A stretch of 40,925 nucleotides of DNA from an uncultured Collinsella sp. (GCA_902493895.1 CABUQW010000018.1:1-40925); one strand, 5' to 3'. Counted from the stretch's first letter, positions 25,623 through 33,269 are shown. Program-made: numbers and translations. Notes: generated by a model not told the origin, from the sequence alone.

Positions 25623-25723
25623 CCCGATGCTTTGCTCTCCGCTGCGGACAGTCCTGCGCAAGACGGACAGCACATTAGGTGCTGTCCTTTGCGTGCGGAA
25701 CTTGCGGCGAGCAAAGCATCGGG
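25623..25723. repeat. Large palindrome after valS with an inner hairpin
   Basis: The outer arms CCCGATGCTTTGCTC (25623-25637) and its exact reverse complement (25709-25723) enclose GGACAGCAC (25665-25673), ATTAG, GTGCTGTCC (25679-25687). Imperfect pairing continues between the two. The architecture and the inner AGCAC-N5-GTGCT match the element upstream of valS, although the outer arms differ. Confidence 0.85.
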
Positions 25724-25830
25724 CCGCTCCTGGTGCGGTTACGTTGCTGTCTTTATCTGGCGCGTTAAGGTCACTTGGTTGTGGCCTTGATCTCGCTGCA
25801 AAGCGGTGTTTGGCTGATATTTTGAATGTG

Positions 25831-25862
25831 AGGGGCTCGTTGTTTGTTACGGGCCTCTTTTT
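25831..25862 (+). terminator. Terminator between valS and folC
   Basis: AGGGGCTCG (25831-25839) pairs with CGGGCCTCT (25850-25858, two G-T pairs) and is followed by a run of T. It ends 21 bases before the chosen folC start, so folC either relies on read-through or has a promoter inside this short gap. Confidence 0.7.
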
Positions 25863-25883
25863 ATGTTGAGGGGACTTTGGTTT

Positions 25884-27227
25884 ATGCCTAAGCGTTCGGG
25901 GTCGTATTCTGTGCCGTTCTCGTTTGAGTTGCTTTCGTTTGATGAGGCTGTGGGGCTTGCTGCTGATACGGGGCGGATTTCTGGGGATGCTGGTCCTCTG
26001 CTTGAGACGGTTGTCGATATGCTCGATGAGCTGGGGCGTCCGGACGAGTATTTCGATTGCATTCAGGTTGCCGGTACCAATGGCAAGACTTCGACTACGC
26101 GTTTTTCGGCTGCTATCTTGCGTGGTGAGGGGTTAAAGACTGCGCTGTATACGTCGCCGCAGCTGGTGCGCTATCCCGAGCGCATGGAGGTCGATGGACG
26201 CGTCGTGAGCGACGAGGCCTTTGCCCGTGGCGTTTCAGCAGCTGTTGAGGCGGGACATCGCGTGAATGCGCGCCGTGTGGCGGCGGGGAAGCGCGCCTAT
26301 TCCATCACGCCGTTTGACCTGCTGACGGCTGCCGCACTTGTAGTGTTTGCCGAGGCCGCGGTGGATGTTGCCGTGCTCGAGGTCGGCATGGGCGGGCGTT
26401 GGGACGCCACGAGTGCGACCGATCCCGTGGCCGTCGCCATTACGGGCATTGGACTCGATCATACACGCATTTTGGGCGACACGCTCGAGGCCATTGCGGG
26501 GGAGAAGGCTGCGGTTATTAAGCCTGGGCGCCTGGTTGTTCTGGGCGAGGGCACACATGAGGCGAGCGTTCAGCGTGTGATGGACGCACGTTGTCGCGAG
26601 TGCGGCGTCGTGCCGCTCGTGGTGAACCATGCCACGACAAAGGTGCCGGAACACGTGGGCGATACGGTTGAGTTTAGCTGCACCACGCCGCGTGCGATCT
26701 ATACGTCGAGCATGGTCAAGCCGGCCTATCAGCCGCAGAATGCCGCGTGCGCGATTATGCTTTGCGAGGGGTATTTGGGTCGCGAACTCGATCATGACAA
26801 GCTCGATGCGTCGCTTATGGGCTGCCCCACGCCGGGCCGCTTTGATGTACTGGGAACTGATCCGCTCAAGCTGATCGACGCCTGCCATAACCCTCAGAGC
26901 TGCGAGAACTTTGTGAGCGCGCTGGACGAGATCGATCCGTGCGTGGAGAATCGTCCCACGCTGCTGTGCGCCGCGCTGGCAGACAAGGACGTGGCGGGCA
27001 TCGTCGACGTGCTGATTCCGGCCTTCCCGCGCGTGGTCGTGACCCAGACCGATTCCGATCGCGCCTTGCCGGCAGAGGAGCTCGCTGCCTTGGTGGACGC
27101 TGACAAGCTGGCGGGCGTGTACCCCAGCGTGTCCAAGGCCCTCGCTGCCTTCGATGCCGCCGGCGAGTCTTTCGTAGCCGCCGGCACCATCACCCTAGCC
27201 GGCGAAGTAGCCGGCCTGCTGCGTTAA
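25884..27227 (+). CDS. folC: Folylpolyglutamate synthase / dihydrofolate synthase
   Basis: 447 residues from the ATG at 25884 (GAGGGG nine bases upstream); an ATG at 25863 sits at the end of the terminator T-tract and is less likely. A Mur-ligase-like enzyme with P-loop GTNGKTS (64-70), VLEVGMGGRWDATS and TGIGLDHTRILGDT, the typical FolC blocks, then EKAAVIKPG. The C-terminal domain has IDACHNPQS, where the family has the AHN motif. It adds glutamate to folates and may also make dihydrofolate from dihydropteroate. No other folate genes are adjacent. Confidence 0.93.
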   Translation: MPKRSGSYSVPFSFELLSFDEAVGLAADTGRISGDAGPLLETVVDMLDELGRPDEYFDCIQVAGTNGKTSTTRFSAAILRGEGLKTALYTSPQLVRYPERMEVDGRVVSDEAFARGVSAAVEAGHRVNARRVAAGKRAYSITPFDLLTAAALVVFAEAAVDVAVLEVGMGGRWDATSATDPVAVAITGIGLDHTRILGDTLEAIAGEKAAVIKPGRLVVLGEGTHEASVQRVMDARCRECGVVPLVVNHATTKVPEHVGDTVEFSCTTPRAIYTSSMVKPAYQPQNAACAIMLCEGYLGRELDHDKLDASLMGCPTPGRFDVLGTDPLKLIDACHNPQSCENFVSALDEIDPCVENRPTLLCAALADKDVAGIVDVLIPAFPRVVVTQTDSDRALPAEELAALVDADKLAGVYPSVSKALAAFDAAGESFVAAGTITLAGEVAGLLR

Positions 27228-27260
27228 CGCCACTCGCAGAGCAGCTAATTTGACCTGTTT

Positions 27261-27420
27261 GCCACGAAATGGGCCTATCTACTACGTTTGACCGGTTATC
27301 CTCGACCACGCCGAAAAATGCAAAATTAAAACCGCAGGTAGAAGGCCTGCCATTTTTCAAAAAAGACCCGCATGGTCGACCCACGCGGGTTAAACGTAGT
27401 AGATAGCCCGTTTTCGTGGC
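27261..27420. repeat. ~160-bp element with 29-bp imperfect terminal inverted repeats
   Basis: Arms 27261-27289 and 27392-27420 match at 26 of 29 positions as reverse complements. The interior holds ACCCGC...GCGGGT and the core AAAACCGCAGGTAGA (27328-27342). The core is shared, at a similar offset, with the element at 28796-28947. There is no reading frame inside. It lies in the gap between convergent folC and the M24 peptidase gene. Confidence 0.75.
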
Positions 27421-27461
27421 GCATCTCTATACTGTCAAATTATCTGACTTGGCCCTTTGGT

Positions 27462-27527
27462 AGTTGCGGTGAAATAGTTCCTGGATTATGCCTCTGTAGG
27501 CCATCTGGGAACTATTCCACCGCAACT
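27462..27527. repeat. Palindrome, 20-bp arms, 26-nt spacer (TTGCGGTG type)
   Basis: AGTTGCGGTGAAATAGTTCC (27462-27481) pairs with 27508-27527 with one A-C mismatch. It lies 24 bases beyond the end of the M24 peptidase gene. The arm is nearly identical to that at 28994-29060. Confidence 0.88.
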
Positions 27528-27550
27528 TATTGAGGGCTATTGGGAAGGGG

Positions 27551-28639
27551 TTAGTCTAGGCGAACTGGGTCGTGGGGGTAGGCGTTGAGGATCTCGACGC
27601 CGGTCTCGGTGACGAGGGCCAGGTCCTCGATGCGGACGCCGGTGCGGCCGGGGAGGTAGATGCCCGGTTCGATGGAGAACGTCATGCCTGGCTCGATAAC
27701 CTGTTCGTTGACCAGCGAGACGTCGCCCGGCTCGTGGTCCTGAAGACCGATCGAGTGGCCCAGGCGGTGCGTGAAGTACTTGCCGTAGCCAGCGTCCTCA
27801 ATCACGTCGCGCGCGGCGCGGTCCAAGTCGCACATGCGCACGCCCGGCGCGATGAGCGCCTCGGCGGCCTCGTTGGCACTGCGCACGATGTCGTAGATGC
27901 GCGCCGTCTCCTCGTCCGGCTCGCCCCAAAAGAACGTGCGCGTCATGTCCGAGCAGTAGTTGCGACGACGCCCGCCAATGTCGAATAGCACCACGTCGCC
28001 GCGCTTGAGCACGGTGTCGTCGGGCTCGTGGTGCGGGTCGCCGGCGTTAGCACCAAAGCTCACGATGGGCGGAAAGCTAAAGCCCTCGCAGCCGTGCTTG
28101 CGATACAGACTGAGCATCTGGTCGGCAATTTCGCGCTCCGTTACGCCTTCGTGGACGAGCTTGATGGCGTCGGCCATCACGGCGTCGTTGGCGGCAGAGG
28201 ACGCGCGCATAAGCTCCTGCTCGGTAGCGTCTTTGTAGGTGCGTGCGGCGGTGACGGCAAAGTCGCCCAGGAAAAACTCGCTGGCGGCATGGCGCTCCAT
28301 GAGGGGCATCAAAAAGCCGGAGCGCATGACGGTGTCGATACCAAGCGGCTTGTCTGGGTCGATCTCACTCGCGATGGCGTCGGCCACGATATCGGTATCG
28401 GTGTGGTAGGCAACGCGGGCATTGTCGTACTCGGGCAGCTGATGCAGCGCGTTGACCAGAATCACCGGCTCGGCACCGCGTGCGAGCAGCACGCCGCAAA
28501 AACGCTCGAACATATCGGCATAAAAGCCGGTCAGGTAATAGATCGACCATGGGTCGTTTACGAGCAGCTGTGCGCCGGGGTGCTGAGCCTCGAGCGCATC
28601 GAGCACGCGCGCCACACGCTGGTCATCGACATGTGCCAT
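27551..28639 (-). CDS. M24 metallopeptidase (Xaa-Pro aminopeptidase/dipeptidase-like)
   Basis: 362 residues from the ATG at 28637-28639, which has AAAGGATG upstream; a longer in-frame version lacks a site. The pita-bread metallopeptidase fold has all five metal ligands: D220 (LFDIGG), D231 (CSDMTR), H295 (HRLGHSIGLQDHE), E324 (SIEPGIY) and E338 (RIEDLAL). The N-terminal creatinase-like domain covers residues ~1-135. It hydrolyses peptides with Pro in the second position, probably cytoplasmic. Aminopeptidase and dipeptidase cannot be told apart here. It is transcribed alone, converging on folC. Confidence 0.92.
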   Translation of the reverse strand: MAHVDDQRVARVLDALEAQHPGAQLLVNDPWSIYYLTGFYADMFERFCGVLLARGAEPVILVNALHQLPEYDNARVAYHTDTDIVADAIASEIDPDKPLGIDTVMRSGFLMPLMERHAASEFFLGDFAVTAARTYKDATEQELMRASSAANDAVMADAIKLVHEGVTEREIADQMLSLYRKHGCEGFSFPPIVSFGANAGDPHHEPDDTVLKRGDVVLFDIGGRRRNYCSDMTRTFFWGEPDEETARIYDIVRSANEAAEALIAPGVRMCDLDRAARDVIEDAGYGKYFTHRLGHSIGLQDHEPGDVSLVNEQVIEPGMTFSIEPGIYLPGRTGVRIEDLALVTETGVEILNAYPHDPVRLD

Positions 28640-28733
28640 GAAACATCCTTTCGCTAGGGTGCCACCATGGTATCCCAAGCCCGGCACATGGGGACGTTTC
28701 TTTTAGGCCGGCACCTTGAGATACTCCCTGGCG

Positions 28734-28781
28734 TGATTTTTCTGGGACGGCAGGCAAAGATGGCCAAAAGACCCCGTCCCA
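28734..28781. repeat. Short hairpin sharing GATTTTTCTGGGACGG with the selB palindrome
   Basis: TGATTTTTCTGGGACGG (28734-28750) repeats part of the arm at 11758-11774. TGGGACGG (28743-28750) pairs with CCGTCCCA (28774-28781) across 23 bases. GGGGACGTTTCTTTT just upstream (28690-28704) is a similar G-rich unit. The 28640-29108 gap holds this and two further elements, with no gene. Confidence 0.65.
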
Positions 28782-28795
28782 AACGAGCTGCTTTT

Positions 28796-28947
28796 AAAAC
28801 TATGCCGGATTACGGGGCTGGACTGCACTTGGCTGTCCATGAACGAAATGGCAAAAATAAAACCGCAGGTAGAGGGCTTGTCAAAACTCAGAATTTGCCG
28901 GTATGGATAGGGGTTCTCGATTTAGCCCCGTAAACCGGCATAGTTTT
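28796..28947. repeat. ~152-bp element with 24-bp terminal inverted repeats
   Basis: Arms 28796-28819 and 28924-28947 are reverse complements with one mismatch (AAAACTATGCCGG...). The core AAAACCGCAGGTAGA (28859-28873) and about 40 surrounding bases resemble the interior of the element at 27261-27420. No reading frame lies inside. Confidence 0.78.
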
Positions 28948-28993
28948 GAAATGGCACCAATATGGCAACAGCCTTAAATCTGATCCAAAAGAA

Positions 28994-29060
28994 AGTTGCG
29001 GTGGAATAGTTCCTGGATGCCGGGGTTTTGGCGGAAAACAGGAACTATTCCACCGCAACT
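28994..29060. repeat. Perfect palindrome, 22-bp arms, 23-nt spacer (TTGCGGTG type)
   Basis: Arms 28994-29015 and 29039-29060 are exact reverse complements and begin AGTTGCGGTGGAATAGTTCC. The spacer contains GGGGTTTTGG from its seventh base, as does the spacer of the hairpin at 32496-32550. It lies 48 bases past the end of the DUF1667 gene. Confidence 0.9.
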
Positions 29061-29108
29061 GAGGAGGGGGACGGGGTTGATGGCGGGGTAGCTAAAAGAG
29101 CCCCGTTT

Positions 29109-29519
29109 CTAATTAGCTACTTGGGCTCGGTCGATGTCCATGCTGGCTATTAGGTTGATGTTGGTGTCTAGGAGGTTGGGGAGGATTATGCCGCCCATGT
29201 GGATGGGCGCGTTGACGACTAGACCTCGGATGAGGGCCATGGCTTGGGCGTGGAGTGCCAGCGGGATGGCCTCGGCGGTGCGCACGGGGAGTAGGGCTTC
29301 GTCGCCGCGGGAGACGGCCACGGTGGTGGTGAGCACGCGCATGGGGCAGGTGAGCTCCTGGTGCGCGAACTTATCGCCGCGTGGGCAGTTGTTGCCGGTT
29401 ACGGAGTGCACTTCTACCACGGCGCCGTCCGCGTCACGCTCCACCTCTACGGTCAGGAAGCATTCGGATGGGCAGGTGGTGCAGTTGAACTGCAGCGTCT
29501 CGGTCGCATTCGTGCTCAT
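29109..29519 (-). CDS. DUF1667 domain protein (Cys-rich, redox operon partner)
   Basis: 136 residues. Cysteines at 13, 16, 20, 45 and 58 occur in CTTCPSEC, NCPRG and CPMRVLT, the DUF1667 pattern, suggesting an Fe-S or zinc site. The C-terminal half is ordinary and soluble. This family regularly travels with a GlpA-like dehydrogenase and an FAD/NAD oxidoreductase, exactly the two genes upstream here, so it is probably a third subunit or an electron carrier. Its role is not established. The ATG follows the upstream stop by three bases. Confidence 0.85.
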   Translation of the reverse strand: MSTNATETLQFNCTTCPSECFLTVEVERDADGAVVEVHSVTGNNCPRGDKFAHQELTCPMRVLTTTVAVSRGDEALLPVRTAEAIPLALHAQAMALIRGLVVNAPIHMGGIILPNLLDTNINLIASMDIDRAQVAN

Positions 29520-29522
29520 GAG

Positions 29523-30869
29523 CTATGCCTCCTCAATGGGATCGACAGACAGAATAATCTCTCTAGCACCTAGGTCGAGTGCGCGCTGAATCACCTTCGC
29601 CGGCAGCGGGAAGCTTTCCATAACGCTCGACTTAAACGCGCGGACCTTGCCTGCGAACAGTTCCTCGCCGTCGGCCAAGATCCTCACGCAGGCGGCATCG
29701 ACTGGCCGGCGCACGCGGAAGTTCAGCTTGGTGAGCGCCACGGCCGTAATGCGTCCCGGCAGCGCGTATCCCGCAATGCCGGCAGGGGAGACCGTGAGCT
29801 CGCAGTCCGGAACGGCGCCCGCGGCGGTCCCCAGCGCATACGCCGCTGCAGCTGCGCCAGCCCTCTCGGACTCGGTCGTTACGTTGTCCGCCAGGTCGTG
29901 TACGTGCAGAACATTGCCGCAGGCAAAGATGCCCGGCACGCCCGTCTGCAGGCTCTGGTCCACCACGGCGCCGCGCGTGCGCGGGTCAAGCTCTACGCCT
30001 GCGGCAACCGAAAGCTCGTTCTCGGGAATCAAGCCCACCGAAAGCAGCAGCGTGTCGCACGGAACAATGCGCTCGATCCCCGGAATGGGCGCCAGGCGCT
30101 CGTCTACTTGGCTCACCTCGACGGCTTCCACGCGGTCGTGCCCGATCACGCGCGTGACTGTGGTAGACAGATGCAGCGGAATGCCAAAGTCGTCCAGGCA
30201 GTTCTTGACGTTGCGGCGCAGACCGTTGGCGTACGGCATGAGCTCGTACACGCCCTCGACCGAAATCCCCTCGAGCGTGCAGCGACGTGCCATGATCAGC
30301 CCGATATCGCCCGAACCCAAAATGACGGCGCGCGAGCCGGGTTTGAGGTTCTCGATATTGATGTATCGCTGCGCCAGACCCGCTGTAAACACGCCGGCGG
30401 GTCGGCTGCCGGGGATTTTGATCTCGCTGCGCGTGCGCTCGCGGCAACCCATGGCAAGGACGACTGCGCGTCCGGTGAGCTGCAACATGCCGGCAGGGCT
30501 CATGAGCGTGACGGTATGGACCGCGGTGTCTTCCGTAGGCTCGCCTGAATCAATCCCAATCACCATGCTGTCCAGGAACAGCGCAATGTCGGTTGCGTGC
30601 ACCTGGTCGATAAAGCGCTGCGCGTACTCGGGACCGGTGAGCTCCTGTTTAAAGTGCGACAGGCCAAAGCCGGGGTGGATGCACTGGCGCAGGATGCCGC
30701 CCGGGTGCTGCTCTCGCTCCACGATGGCTACGCGCGCTCCGGCCTTATGCGCGGCCAGCGCGGCCGCCATGCCGGCAGGTCCGCCGCCGACAACGACCAC
30801 GTCGAAGGCTTGCGTTTGTTCGGCTTCTACGACGCCGCAATCAATCGCGCTCGACTTGAATTCCGCCAT
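29523..30869 (-). CDS. FAD/NAD(P)-dependent oxidoreductase, GlpA-operon type
   Basis: 448 residues. FAD-binding VVVVGGGPAGMAA (glycines at 28-30 and 33) and an NAD-binding GSGDIG near residue 190 give the two-dinucleotide-domain fold of the pyridine-nucleotide disulfide oxidoreductase family. A single Cys follows HPGGILRQC; no redox CxxC pair is seen. Residues near 330 (GIFACGNVLHVHDLADNV) match the second FAD contact. It likely takes electrons from the dehydrogenase encoded upstream and passes them to NAD or another carrier. It is one base from the upstream stop and three from the next start: a tight operon. Confidence 0.88.
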   Translation of the reverse strand: MAEFKSSAIDCGVVEAEQTQAFDVVVVGGGPAGMAAALAAHKAGARVAIVEREQHPGGILRQCIHPGFGLSHFKQELTGPEYAQRFIDQVHATDIALFLDSMVIGIDSGEPTEDTAVHTVTLMSPAGMLQLTGRAVVLAMGCRERTRSEIKIPGSRPAGVFTAGLAQRYINIENLKPGSRAVILGSGDIGLIMARRCTLEGISVEGVYELMPYANGLRRNVKNCLDDFGIPLHLSTTVTRVIGHDRVEAVEVSQVDERLAPIPGIERIVPCDTLLLSVGLIPENELSVAAGVELDPRTRGAVVDQSLQTGVPGIFACGNVLHVHDLADNVTTESERAGAAAAAYALGTAAGAVPDCELTVSPAGIAGYALPGRITAVALTKLNFRVRRPVDAACVRILADGEELFAGKVRAFKSSVMESFPLPAKVIQRALDLGAREIILSVDPIEEA

Positions 30870-30870
30870 G

Positions 30871-32325
30871 CTAGCGCACCCCCTTCAGCGGTCCCTCAAC
30901 CAGCCAAGATCCGGCATCCTCTAACAGCACCTCGCTGGGGTCGCAGCCTAGCTCGCGCGCCAGGATCGCCACCACGCGGCTCTGGCAAAAGCCACTCTGG
31001 CACCGACCCATGCCGGCGCGGCAGCGGCGCTTGACGCCTTCAACCGAAACCGCGCCCGGCTGACGTCGGATCGCTGCCACAATCTCGGCCTCGGGCACCG
31101 TCTCGCAGCGACAGACAATCTGTCCCCACGCGGGATCGGACTCGATCAGCTCCTCCTTGCGCGCCAGCGGTGCGCGGTCAAAGTCGTCCGGCGCGCGGCG
31201 AATTGGGTTCCAGTCCGCCCGCTCGTGCAGCTTCACGCCCGCCTTGCGCATCACAAGCTCCATGCGCTCGGCAATGGCCGGCGCGCTTGCCACACCCGGC
31301 GACTGAATGCCCGCCGCCTGGAACAGCCCCTGCACCACGGCCGACTGTCCAATAAAGAAGTCGTTCGTTCCCTGAATAACCGGGCGCCCGCCGGCAAATG
31401 CGCGTACCACGCGGCGCGTATCCAGATCGGGCACCAGCTTGCGCGCGCCGGTCAGCAGCGCGCTCACATCGCTCGCATAGGTCTGCGTGTCGCCCGGCTC
31501 GCGCACGGCGGCCGTCGCGGTGATCACGGTGTTGCCGTGCGCGGTGCCCGTCACGATAACGCCCTTCGACATCGGCGTTGGCACGGGGTAGAGCGGCATG
31601 AGCGTGCGCGGCTCCTTGTCCAGCACCACGATGTTGCCCTGACGCCAGGCCATCTGGAACTCCTCGGCGCCCGCCATATGCGAGATGTCGGCGGCGCCGT
31701 TGCCCGCGGCGTTGATCAGGTAGCGACAGCGCACGTCGCCGGCGGGCGTCTCCAGCGTAAAGCGCGCGTCGTCGCCCGAGCCCGCGACTTCAATCGCTTC
31801 CACCGATGCGGACCGCATAAACGTTACCCCGTTGGCCACGGCGTTCTCCATCGCGGCGATGGCAACCTCAAACGGGTCGACAAACCCAGTCGAGGGGCAC
31901 CACAACGCGCACGTTGCATTGGCACTGGCGCGCGGCTCCAGCTCGTGGATGCGCTCGGGGCCAATGATCGATAGCTCGGGCACGCCGTTGGCCAGGCCAT
32001 TCTTGCTCAGCTGCTCCAGGTGCGCGCGGTCCTCGTCGTTAAAGCCCAACACCATCGATCCGGTGCGGCAGAACAGAAAGCCGAGCTCCTGGGCCCAGGC
32101 GCCATACAGCTCGCAACCACGGGCATTGACCTGCGCCTTTACCGTTCCCGGCGCCGGATCGTAACCGGCATGCACCAGACCGCCGTTTGCCTTTGACGCG
32201 CCCAGCGCAATATCGTTAGCCGCCTCGACCGCGCAAATGGAAAGGTCAAATTTCGCGAGCTGCCTCGCGATGGCGCATCCGGTGATACCCGCGCCGACAA
32301 TCACGATATCAAACGTTTCCGTCAC
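30871..32325 (-). CDS. GlpA-like FAD-dependent dehydrogenase with BFD-type [2Fe-2S] domain
   Basis: 484 residues, GTG start at 32325 after GGGAGG. N-terminal FAD site IVIVGAGITGCAIARQL (DAO fold), with ALGASKANGGLVHAGYD typical of glycerol-3-phosphate dehydrogenase-like enzymes. The last ~90 residues form a BFD-like Fe-S domain with VCRCE and RRCRAGMGRCQSGFC. The annotation usually given is anaerobic glycerol-3-phosphate dehydrogenase, but no glpF, glpK or glpB lies nearby and another 2-hydroxy-acid or amine substrate is possible. First gene of a three-gene minus-strand operon. Confidence 0.85.
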   Translation of the reverse strand: MTETFDIVIVGAGITGCAIARQLAKFDLSICAVEAANDIALGASKANGGLVHAGYDPAPGTVKAQVNARGCELYGAWAQELGFLFCRTGSMVLGFNDEDRAHLEQLSKNGLANGVPELSIIGPERIHELEPRASANATCALWCPSTGFVDPFEVAIAAMENAVANGVTFMRSASVEAIEVAGSGDDARFTLETPAGDVRCRYLINAAGNGAADISHMAGAEEFQMAWRQGNIVVLDKEPRTLMPLYPVPTPMSKGVIVTGTAHGNTVITATAAVREPGDTQTYASDVSALLTGARKLVPDLDTRRVVRAFAGGRPVIQGTNDFFIGQSAVVQGLFQAAGIQSPGVASAPAIAERMELVMRKAGVKLHERADWNPIRRAPDDFDRAPLARKEELIESDPAWGQIVCRCETVPEAEIVAAIRRQPGAVSVEGVKRRCRAGMGRCQSGFCQSRVVAILARELGCDPSEVLLEDAGSWLVEGPLKGVR

Positions 32326-32495
32326 AGTGCCTCCCAGACGAGTTGACAGGCCGTCAATAAGACTATCCTAGGGTCTGCACACCCCCAGTGCGACGGCAAT
32401 GCGGCGAACAGCCCTGCAACACCCGCCAACGGCAGACGAGGGGAGACCCGGCAACGACGACAACCTCGTCTGCCGACAACTACGGCAATCGTTCG

Positions 32496-32550
32496 TCTCG
32501 ATCTGTAACAGTAAGAGGGGTTTTGGGGCCCAAGATGTTACAGATCGAGA
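32496..32550. repeat. Hairpin with TGTTACAGAT arms, copy 1
   Basis: TCTCGATCTGTAACA (32496-32510) and its exact reverse complement (32536-32550) are separated by 25 bases. A second copy lies exactly 80 bp further on. The 32326-32730 gap, between divergent genes, contains these two hairpins and no reading frame I can support. Confidence 0.85.
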
Positions 32551-32575
32551 TGGAAGTCGGGGAGGGATTCCTCAG

Positions 32576-32630
32576 TCTAAATCTGTAACATCTAGACCCG
32601 GATTCCGCTCCCACCTGTTACAGATTGAGA
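32576..32630. repeat. Hairpin with TGTTACAGAT arms, copy 2
   Basis: TCTAAATCTGTAACA (32576-32590) pairs with TGTTACAGATTGAGA (32616-32630) with one mismatch and a 25-base spacer. Arm length and spacer are the same as copy 1, but the spacer sequence is unrelated. Confidence 0.82.
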
Positions 32631-32730
32631 TGTTTGTGTCCGCGTCAGCCCCGTACCCAGCCGTAGTCCCATATAAACAAACCCCGTGGTAAACTTGACC
32701 GGACTGTTAATATTCCGAAAGGTACCCGTA

Positions 32731-33162
32731 ATGTCCAAGTACATCTCTGAGCTCATGTCGCCGCAGCTTATGGGCGTCGTCTATGCCTTCGTTGGCTTTA
32801 TCATCGCCTTGTATGTGCTGTCGGTCGTCTATGTGTTCATCGACGCTCGCCGCCGCGGCGCCAGCGCCTACGTGGCATGGGGCATCATCGCCCTCATCCC
32901 GTTTGTGGGCCTTATTGCCTACCTGGTCCTGCGTCCGCACTCCTACGCGTCCGACCGCGAGGAGCAGGAGCTGGACATGGCCCTGCGCGAGCGCCAGCTT
33001 GCCCAGTACGGCACCTGCCCGCAGTGCGGCGCGCCCATCGAGAAGGACTTCGTCGTCTGCCCGGTGTGCGATACCCAGGTTCGCAACGTATGCCCCAGCT
33101 GCCATCGCCCGCTCGACGCGCACTGGAAGGTCTGCCCCTACTGCCGAACTCGCATCCAGTAA
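32731..33162 (+). CDS. Membrane-anchored double zinc-ribbon protein
   Basis: 143 residues from the ATG at 32731 (GAAAGG upstream). Two hydrophobic helices (about residues 13-35 and 46-66), with VYVFIDARRRGASAYVAWG between them, resemble the PLDc_N (phospholipase D nuclease N-terminal-like) membrane domain. The C-terminus has two zinc ribbons: CPQCGAPIEKDFVVCPVC and CPSCHRPLDAHWKVCPYC. Function unknown; such proteins are often small membrane regulators or scaffolds. It stands alone upstream of thrS, with a possible terminator ~110 bp after it. Confidence 0.8.
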   Translation: MSKYISELMSPQLMGVVYAFVGFIIALYVLSVVYVFIDARRRGASAYVAWGIIALIPFVGLIAYLVLRPHSYASDREEQELDMALRERQLAQYGTCPQCGAPIEKDFVVCPVCDTQVRNVCPSCHRPLDAHWKVCPYCRTRIQ

Positions 33163-33269
33163 CGCATCCATCGCCGGTCCGGTCGTAAGCCACGGGCCCC
33201 GCGCGTCACGTGCAAGCCGCACGCGCGCCCCGCAGCCCAGCCCCACACGATGAAGCATGCGTAGAAAAT

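Noticed and set aside
25863..25883. folC start at the ATG at 25863.
   Set aside because: It directly abuts the terminator T-tract without a ribosome binding site; 25884 has GAGGGG at good spacing.
27228..29108. CRISPR array, suggested by repeated palindromic units.
   Set aside because: The units are irregularly spaced, have different sequences, and lack a direct-repeat/spacer pattern and cas genes.
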